From an uncultured Acetatifactor sp. (GTDB lineage Bacteria > Bacillota > Clostridia > Lachnospirales > Lachnospiraceae): 7,618 nucleotides of DNA. Below are positions 1 to 4,975 of this stretch, piece after piece. The notes beneath the pieces are model-generated. The model ran no database searches. It worked only from the letters and a program-made list of their open reading frames with translations, and was not told where the DNA came from. Position numbers and translations under genes: made by a program. The stretch is taken from NCBI GenBank assembly GCA_910585805.1, contig CAJUFB010000145.1:1-7618 (forward strand). Direction: 5' to 3'. Numbering within the stretch: position 1 is the first letter of the stretch; the number at the start of each line of letters is the position of its first letter.

Positions 1-302
1 GTAAAATCAAGGGATAGCGCCATTTTGCATTTCTTTAAGTGTTAAAGATGGGATTGTACAACAATCCCAATGAAATTACCATCAAATTTAAGGTTATTTT
101 CCGCCTATTTCTGCCGCCTTCCGTTTCCGTATAAATGAAAATCCACCTGCAGATCCTTACGTCTGCCGATGGATTCTTCACTTTCCTTATTCGATTTCCT
201 CCCTGTCCCCTTTGCGCTCTTTTCCGGTAACTGCCACCGGAGCTTCAGCATGCATTTACTGCCATATTCTTTCTCCGGCTAATGATGTTCCTGGCCGTAC
301 AC
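1..302. other. Non-coding stretch downstream of spoIIID
   Basis: No gene can be supported here. Besides the possible terminator there is a perfect 9-bp stem with 3-base loop, TGGGATTGT/ACAATCCCA (49-57/61-69), which could be a second terminator or an operator-like dyad, and a short TCCGGT/ACCGGA dyad (223-228/236-241). A minus-strand frame of 48 codons (105-251, starting MLKLRWQL) is open but has no RBS at a workable distance and is probably chance. Confidence 0.5.
134..175 (-). terminator. Possible terminator downstream of spoIIID
   Basis: On the minus strand AATCCA (175-170) pairs with TGGATT (145-140), and GGCAGA (167-162) largely pairs with TCTGCA (153-148), around a small loop. T-rich bases follow (TTTTCATTTA). 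The structure lies about 130 bases after the spoIIID stop. The internal loop and broken T-run make it a weak candidate. Confidence 0.35.
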
Positions 303-566
303 CTAAACCAGGTTCCCCTGCTGATGCAGATATTTCTCTTTCGTAGCAAGCCCCCCGCGAATATGACGCTCGGACTTGTTTAAATCCAGAACTTTCCTGG
401 CTTCCGATGCCAGGGCAGGGTTGACCTGCATGAGGCGTTCGGTTACGTCCTTATGTACCGTGCTCTTGCTTACCCCGTAGGCCTTCGCCGTCTGCCGCAC
501 CGTGGCATTGTTTTCGATGATATAGTTGGCAATGCCGATGGCGCGTTCTTCGATATAATCCTTCAA
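303..566 (-). CDS. spoIIID: Stage III sporulation transcriptional regulator SpoIIID
   Basis: SpoIIID is a small DNA-binding protein of the mother cell that activates or represses many sigma-E genes and helps switch to the sigma-K programme. This 87-residue protein matches the family along its length (the Bacillus subtilis protein is about 93 residues). It opens with KDYIEERAIGIANYIIE and has a helix-turn-helix at about 21-45 (TVRQTAKAYGVSKSTVHKDV). It then has the conserved VNPALASEARKVLDLNKSER and ends with the basic RHIRGGLATKEKY region used for DNA contact. Start is TTG 566, with AAAGGGG (574-580) seven bases upstream; no better start exists and the family begins at this position. It is transcribed alone from the sigma-E promoter at 597-625. 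The gene appears intact; its first 36 bases are copied at 887-922. Confidence 0.96.
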   Translation of the reverse strand: MKDYIEERAIGIANYIIENNATVRQTAKAYGVSKSTVHKDVTERLMQVNPALASEARKVLDLNKSERHIRGGLATKEKYLHQQGNLV

Positions 567-596
567 AGGAATACCCCTTTAAGATACCTTTTTTCC

Positions 597-625
597 ATTG
601 TATGAAGGATTTTCTATGGGTATGA
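597..625 (-). promoter_or_regulatory. Sigma-E-type promoter of spoIIID
   Basis: On the minus strand -10 CATACAAT (597-604) matches the sporulation sigma-E consensus exactly. A -35 TCATACC (619-625), with the conserved ATA core, stands 14 bases upstream. Transcription would start near 590, about 24 bases before the TTG start. In spore-formers spoIIID is known to be transcribed in the mother cell by sigma-E RNA polymerase, so motif and gene agree. Confidence 0.75.
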
Positions 626-630
626 CTAAA

Positions 631-870
631 TCAGAAAGTCTGGTGCGGATTTTTAACTATGTACTTGTGACAGGATGCTGAGAACAGCACATTGTACCTG
701 TTGAGGTATTTTGTGGCTACACCCCCGGTAAAAACGATCATGGCAGTCCTTTACGGTACAGCCTGTAGCAGCACAAAGGCTCTGGTAGCTTTTGAGTCCA
801 TCGCCGCTGTCAATTCCGCTGCTGCAGGGGTGACGCCGCAAACGATGCCCGCATCGAATCGCTGATTCCC
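631..870 (-). pseudogene. Decayed unidentified reading frame between the dprA-like gene and spoIIID
   Basis: One minus-strand frame reads as protein-like sequence over about 80 codons, with a single internal TAA (751-753) and a final TGA (631-633). Before the stop it gives phrases such as AGIVCGVTPAAAELTAAMDS and ATRAFVLLQAVP; after it, AMIVFTGGVATKYLNRYNVL. No start codon with an RBS was found. A competing 62-codon frame (653-841) has no RBS and unlikely composition. The VFTGGVA phrase recalls the nucleotide-binding loop of BadF/HgdC-type ATPases, but that is too short to name a family. The stretch may be the remnant of a gene that once preceded spoIIID. No other convincing feature was seen here apart from the sigma-E promoter and a small dyad at 843-856. 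Confidence 0.3.
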
Positions 871-877
871 GACTTGC

Positions 878-922
878 TTAAACGCCGGCGCGCTCTTCGG
901 TATAATCCTTCAAAGGAATACC
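878..922 (-). pseudogene. Duplicated fragment of the spoIIID start
   Basis: Bases 887-922 match the spoIIID translation start region at 540-575 with only a few mismatches (33 of 35 identical over 888-922). On the minus strand this gives TTG (911-913) followed by KDYTEERAGV and a TAA at 878-880; real spoIIID reads MKDYIEERAIGIA. The copy starts right after the TGA of the dprA-like gene (923-925) and lacks the AAAGGGG ribosome binding site. It looks like the footprint of a duplication or recombination event, not a working gene. Confidence 0.7.
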
Positions 923-2251
923 TCACGATCTCTTCACGTAAAGCCCTTTCACGCACTTCAGGCGGGAGTCCCGGCATAACCGTTTCAACCAGGCATCCAT
1001 CTGCCCTTTTGCCACATGAAACGCTTCCGCCGCCTCTTCCTTCGTCATCCCCTCCCCAATATGCTCCATCACATACGGCGCAATGATATAGTATAGATCC
1101 GTCCCCGTATCCGGGAAGCTTTCTGGCATTGTCCGGCCGGTTTCCGGTTTTGTCTGCCCCCTTTCTTGTCTGATTTCCGGTTTTGTCTGACCTCTTTCTT
1201 CTCCGGTTTCCGGTTTTGTCTGACCGCTATCTTCCTTTCCGGTTTCCGACGCCGCCTGTCCGGCCTCTTCTGCTTTTGTTTCCGCCATCTCTTTTGCAAA
1301 AGAAAACAGATCCACCTGCTGAAATTTCTCTTCCTTCCTGGTCAATAATTCAAAAACAGGCGCTTCCGACAATTCATAGGGAACAGCCCCCTTTTCAATC
1401 AGCCTCCTATTCCCTTCATACCCCCCGTGGTTCCACACCAGGACTTTGGTCCATTCATTTTTCATCGCCTCTGCGGCGCCGGCCCATGTGCCGCCTTTAT
1501 TATAGTCGGACGCAACTACAAAAGTCCCATATGAGGAAGCATAAATATACTTATTCCGGTTCATGGCCCTGGCCGCCGAAAAACCCACATCCGGCCTTAC
1601 ATCAGACAGCAGAAGACATTTTCTGTTGACGACAGCGTCCAATATCTCTTTTTTCCTGATCTTGGAAATCAGAGAATCTGCCACAAAGGAAATCGCCGCG
1701 CTGCCGGATTCCACCGCAGCCTTCTCCGCAATGGAATCTACACCCTTCGCTCCTCCCGAATATACCACCAGCCGCTCTGCCGCTGCTTTTTCCACCAGCT
1801 TCCGGGCAAAATCAACCCCTTCCGCGTCCACGTTCCTGGAGCCGGCCACACCGATGCCTATCTTTTTCGCCAGTCCGATGTCGCCGGAATAAAAGAGGAC
1901 AGGGGGCGTTTTCTTCTTCAGCCTGCGCTTCATCAATACCGGATAATCCGCATCAAACTGGGTGACAATGTCAATCCCTTTTCCCTCCAGCTCGTCCAAT
2001 TGAAAGGCCACCGTTCCGGCCCGGGACATCAGACGTTTTATCCGCTCTATATACGCCTGACTGCAGTCTGTCTCCCGCAGAAAACTCTGGCTGGGATCCA
2101 TGACCACACTGGGCTGCTGTCCATGCTCTATCACGCTGTCCAGCAGCTCGTTCCATTCTTTCAATGTCAAAGGCTTATAGGCGTCATCATTGTTGATTCC
2201 AATATATGAACACAACAAAACAGCGCTCATGGAATTGTCCGAAAATTTCAT
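923..2251 (-). CDS. Divergent DprA/Smf-family protein (ShosA-like) with repeat linker and winged-helix tail
   Basis: This 442-residue protein carries the DprA/Smf Rossmann domain at about 100-295: YPVLMKRRLKKKTPPVLFYS (103-122), VAGSRN (135-140, usual VGSR), VYSGGAKGVDSIAEKAAVES (163-182, usual SGLARGID..AH) and RAMNRNKYIYASS (228-240, usual RNRIIAGLS). DprA binds ssDNA and loads RecA in transformation. This copy is divergent, longer than usual, and away from the common smf-topA setting. After the core comes a charged low-complexity linker (about 325-385) with three 11-residue repeats, then a winged-helix-like tail (388-440). ATG 2251 abuts the recQ-PRTase stop (TAGATG), with AGGAG eight bases upstream inside recQ. 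A DprA-like protein paired with a PRTase is the make-up of ShosTA, where the DprA member is the antitoxin. That analogy is an inference. Confidence 0.88.
   Translation of the reverse strand: MKFSDNSMSAVLLCSYIGINNDDAYKPLTLKEWNELLDSVIEHGQQPSVVMDPSQSFLRETDCSQAYIERIKRLMSRAGTVAFQLDELEGKGIDIVTQFDADYPVLMKRRLKKKTPPVLFYSGDIGLAKKIGIGVAGSRNVDAEGVDFARKLVEKAAAERLVVYSGGAKGVDSIAEKAAVESGSAAISFVADSLISKIRKKEILDAVVNRKCLLLSDVRPDVGFSAARAMNRNKYIYASSYGTFVVASDYNKGGTWAGAAEAMKNEWTKVLVWNHGGYEGNRRLIEKGAVPYELSEAPVFELLTRKEEKFQQVDLFSFAKEMAETKAEEAGQAASETGKEDSGQTKPETGEERGQTKPEIRQERGQTKPETGRTMPESFPDTGTDLYYIIAPYVMEHIGEGMTKEEAAEAFHVAKGQMDAWLKRLCRDSRLKCVKGLYVKRS
1127..1225 (-). repeat. Three 33-bp in-frame tandem repeats in the dprA-like gene
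   Basis: The 16-base core TTTCCGGTTTTGTCTG (plus strand) recurs without change at 1141, 1174 and 1207, a period of 33 bases. It encodes GQTKPETGEER, GQTKPEIRQER and GQTKPETGRTM (residues 343-375). Degenerate related sequence continues toward 1250. The array forms a hydrophilic spacer between the DprA core and the C-terminal winged helix. Unit number could vary between strains because the period keeps frame. Confidence 0.9.
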
Positions 2252-4324
2252 CTACTCATCTCCTGTTCTGCCCGCACTGTTCGCCAATGCAAAAGGAAAT
2301 ACCTTCCCGCTTCCATGCCTCCTAAGCTTATATCCGCACACTGTAAATGTCCATCCGGAATCCACCATGTCGTCTACCAATAAGACATTTTCTTCGAGAA
2401 CCTGATTCACTTTAAAAGAAGCTTCCGCATTCTGATGCTGACGGAAACTGGTGTTCAGTTCCTTCTGGCATACCGAATCCTGTACCTTCTCAATGGCTTC
2501 CGCATACCGCAGATGCATGCGCTCCGCCAACCTCCGCGCAAATCCCGGCACCAGATCCGGCCGCCGCAGGGAAGGAACCGCCGTAACCCATTTTATGTCG
2601 TTCTCTTCCGCAAAGTCTCCCAGCAGTTCTGCCGCCGCTTCCACCAGCCGATCGTCAAAATGACCGTCCTTGTACTTCCCCCTGATGATCCATTCTCCCC
2701 ATCCTGAACTTCCATAGCTGCTCAATACCCTTCCCGGCTCGCACAGGAATTCCGGTTGAATTTTGTTGCGTTCATCGATAAAGACACTTGTGGGCCATTG
2801 TTTGCGGGGCTGAATCACGCCAAAGTCCTGCCGGACGAATCTCTGTGCCGTTTCCAGGGTTCCCTGTCGGATATCTGCCGAAACCAGCGGTCTGCCCAGA
2901 CAGTTCGAACATCTGCCGCAGCTGCAGGCCTGGGGATCGTCCAGAATGTCCGCGATATATTTCATGTAGCACTTTGCAGTGTCAGTGAACTCATTCATCT
3001 GGCGCAGTTCGTTTCTTCTAATCTCCGTAATTTTTCCACTTTTCTCCATATCCGGTTTCCAGAGCCGGGCTGTGGGACGATAGTAAGTCCCTTCTTTATA
3101 AATCGCTTTCTCAACTGTCAGATATTTAAGGCAGGCTTTTATTTTGGAAGATTTCATATTGATCAGTCTCTCCAAATCGGCCTGCTTCAAACCGGGATCC
3201 GGGTTCTTCCGGATTTCCTCCATAATCTCTGTCATAAGGTTTTCTGTCGGAAAAGCAGACTCAATGAAATAGTTGTTGATCCTGTCATCCTCATCTCCCT
3301 GCATCAGGACAGCCAATGCCCTGTCAATTCCACGTCCGGCTCTTCCGATCTGCTGGTAATAAGCCACCAGATTCCCCGGCTTCTGAAAATGGATCACGAA
3401 GCCGATGTCCGGCTTGTCAAACCCCATGCCAAAAGCCACCGTAGCCACCAATACCTTGATCTGATTGTCCAGAAACGCACTGACTATCTCCGCCTTTTTC
3501 TCCGTTCCGTCCTTTTCGATATCCGCGTAATAACATTTGCTGGCAATATGGTTTTCCTGAAGCCACTTATATACCAACTGGCAGTCATTGACCGTCAGGC
3601 AGTAAATGATGCCTGTTCCCTTCAATTCCTCTATATGGTCCGCAATCCAGGCCAGACGCTCTTCCCTTGTCCGCAGTTTGATTACCTGAATTTCCAATGA
3701 TTCCCGCATCAGGCTTCCCCGGCTGACTGCCACATCCTCTCCCAGCTGGCTCCTGATATCCTGCACTACCCTGTCATTTGCCGTCGCCGTTGTGGCCAAA
3801 ACCGGGATATAGGGCGGAAGAATCCGAATGACGTCAACAATGCGCCTGTAATCCGGCCTGAAATCATGTCCCCAATCCGAAATGCAGTGAGCCTCGTCAA
3901 CCACGAACAGCCGAATCTGCAGAATGCCTTCATTGAGCAGCTCTTTGAATTCATCATTCGCCAGCCTTTCCGGCGAAATGATCAGCGCATCTACGCGGTT
4001 GTTTTTCAGCTCCTCCACCACGGCATCCCAATCATCCGTATTTTCAGAATTGATAGTCGCCACATGAAGTCCCAGCTTATCCGCCGCGGCGATCTGGTTA
4101 TTCATTAACGCCAGCAGCGGGCTGATGATCAGGGTAATTCCCTCTTCGCGCGCTCGAATCATTTTGGTCGCAAGAAAATAGACCAGGCTCTTCCCCCATC
4201 CCGTTTTCTGAACTACCAGCATACGTTTTCCATCCAGCACTCCCTGGATTGCTTCCTCCTGGCCCTCTCTGAACTCTGCATCTTCGCCATAGGCAGCCTT
4301 TAATTCTCTTAACAATTCTCCCAT
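2252..4324 (-). CDS. RecQ-family DNA helicase fused to a C-terminal phosphoribosyltransferase domain
   Basis: This 690-residue protein begins with a complete SF2 RecQ core: FREGQEEAI (18-26), Walker A QKTGWGKS (39-46), DEAH box (143-146), TATA motif (178-181), VATVAFGMGFDKPDI (293-307) and QQIGRAGRG (324-332). A winged-helix-like stretch follows (about 375-420). The RecQ zinc element has C452 and C467/C469 with a CxxCxxC at 469-475. No HRDC domain is seen. Residues about 575-675 form a type I PRTase-like domain with the PRPP loop VLLVDDMVDSGWT (647-659), as in ComFC-type proteins. RecQ proteins unwind DNA 3' to 5'; the PRTase would bind PRPP or a nucleotide. Usual RecQ is about 590-610 residues without a PRTase, although fusions of this sort occur in other bacteria. 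The stop TAG touches the ATG of the dprA-like gene, so the two proteins are made together and probably act together. Confidence 0.92.
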   Translation of the reverse strand: MGELLRELKAAYGEDAEFREGQEEAIQGVLDGKRMLVVQKTGWGKSLVYFLATKMIRAREEGITLIISPLLALMNNQIAAADKLGLHVATINSENTDDWDAVVEELKNNRVDALIISPERLANDEFKELLNEGILQIRLFVVDEAHCISDWGHDFRPDYRRIVDVIRILPPYIPVLATTATANDRVVQDIRSQLGEDVAVSRGSLMRESLEIQVIKLRTREERLAWIADHIEELKGTGIIYCLTVNDCQLVYKWLQENHIASKCYYADIEKDGTEKKAEIVSAFLDNQIKVLVATVAFGMGFDKPDIGFVIHFQKPGNLVAYYQQIGRAGRGIDRALAVLMQGDEDDRINNYFIESAFPTENLMTEIMEEIRKNPDPGLKQADLERLINMKSSKIKACLKYLTVEKAIYKEGTYYRPTARLWKPDMEKSGKITEIRRNELRQMNEFTDTAKCYMKYIADILDDPQACSCGRCSNCLGRPLVSADIRQGTLETAQRFVRQDFGVIQPRKQWPTSVFIDERNKIQPEFLCEPGRVLSSYGSSGWGEWIIRGKYKDGHFDDRLVEAAAELLGDFAEENDIKWVTAVPSLRRPDLVPGFARRLAERMHLRYAEAIEKVQDSVCQKELNTSFRQHQNAEASFKVNQVLEENVLLVDDMVDSGWTFTVCGYKLRRHGSGKVFPFALANSAGRTGDE

Positions 4325-4330
4325 ATCTCC

Positions 4331-4753
4331 TTACCTCCCTAGTTTATCGCTTTCCAGCACATACCGGTGCCGCATAAACTCTTCTGAAATTTCCCTTTTC
4401 AGTTTCCTGTGCGCGGATGCAAAGGTGGGCTGTTCTGCCGATTTCAGCGTCAGATTAATCACCGGATACCTTCCCATTTGCTCCGTATACCCGCCGTCGG
4501 TCTCCATGATTTTCAGTCCCTGAAATAATGCCCTGTTCTGCCCATTCCGCTCCTCGTCCCCTGTGTCCTCAAAGAAGTACCTGAGCATGCTCAGGTTCAG
4601 CGTCTTGCCGAACCGCCGGGGGCGGGTGATGAGGTTCACCTCCCCCTTTAAATCCAGCAATTCTTTGATCAGCATGGTTTTATCGATATAGTAATAGCCG
4701 TCCCTTATTATTTTTGCAAAATTATCTACGCCTATGGGCAATGCTTTCTTCAT
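4331..4753 (-). pseudogene. Truncated AAA-ATPase-like protein (N-terminal fragment of a PD-(D/E)XK-type family)
   Basis: The frame encodes about 140 residues that match only the N-terminus of the clostridial AAA-ATPase-like/PDDEXK_9 proteins, which usually run to about 500 residues or more. The hallmarks are LPIGVDNFAKIIRDGYYYID, DKTMLIKELL and the Walker A-type phrase RPRRFGKT, followed by LNLSMLRYFFED and YPVINLTLKS. The match continues to VLESDKL and the frame then stops at TAA (4331-4333). The rest of the ATPase core and the nuclease domain are absent. Start: ATG 4753 has GAGAGAGG (4761-4768) seven bases upstream; the in-frame GTG at 4759 is too close to it. The last codons contain the GGGAGG that serves recQ, so the fragment may persist as a translated leader. 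Whether it has any activity is unknown; the ATPase core looks incomplete. Confidence 0.75.
4334..4339 (-). promoter_or_regulatory. Ribosome binding site of the RecQ-PRTase gene inside the upstream fragment
   Basis: GGGAGG lies nine bases before ATG 4324 and within the last codons of the truncated AAA gene. The stop of that gene (TAA 4331-4333) is only six bases before the ATG. This indicates translational coupling and supports 4324 as the start. Confidence 0.7.
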
Positions 4754-4806
4754 CGGCACACCTCTCTCATATATGGCAGATCCCTCTGTTGCTTCCGATA
4801 AGCTCC

Positions 4807-4835
4807 ATTATACCTTATCCTCCTCTAATTCACAA
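4807..4835 (-). promoter_or_regulatory. Strong sigma-A-type promoter of the AAA-fragment / recQ-PRTase / dprA-like operon
   Basis: On the minus strand -35 TTGTGA (4830-4835) and a perfect -10 TATAAT (4807-4812) are separated by 17 bases. Start of transcription would be near 4800, about 47 bases before the first ATG. No further promoter or terminator is visible before the end of the dprA-like gene, so the three reading frames probably share this promoter. Confidence 0.75.
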
Positions 4836-4860
4836 TTCTTTCTGACTTATTCTTTTGTTT

Positions 4861-4975
4861 TCCGCGCTCGTTACCGTTCACGGCTTCGATGTTCACAGCA
4901 ACAGATGCGCAGCACGGCTGTCTCGCCACGATATTCTGAACCCACCAGCCTCACTGCCCGATCTGGCATTCATGC
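4861..4975. repeat. Possible dispersed repeat overlapping the end of the synthetase-like gene
   Basis: The spacer after the synthetase-like stop is GC-richer than the promoter region next to it. It reads open in several frames, including 41 codons in frame beyond the TGA and a 32-codon minus-strand ORF (4871-4969) without an RBS. Peptides such as RGETAVLRICCCEH and its plus-strand counterparts look like the recurring spurious ORFs I associate with interspersed sequences of Lachnospiraceae genomes. That is an impression only; nothing in this window repeats the block. Confidence 0.25.

Noticed and set aside
653..841. Minus-strand 62-codon ORF with many Cys residues
   Set aside because: No RBS and implausible composition; the neighbouring frame reads more like decayed protein sequence, so this was not called as a gene.
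1127..1225. CRISPR array
   Set aside because: The 33-bp units are adjacent, in frame and coding, with no unique spacers; they are a protein repeat.
1183..1629. Plus-strand 148-codon ORF antisense to the dprA-like gene
   Set aside because: Its Phe/Leu/Pro-rich sequence is the reverse translation of the 33-bp repeats; no domain and no RBS.
2756..3700. Plus-strand 314-codon ORF antisense to recQ
   Set aside because: Fully contained in the well-supported RecQ-PRTase gene on the other strand and without any recognisable domain; a shadow ORF.
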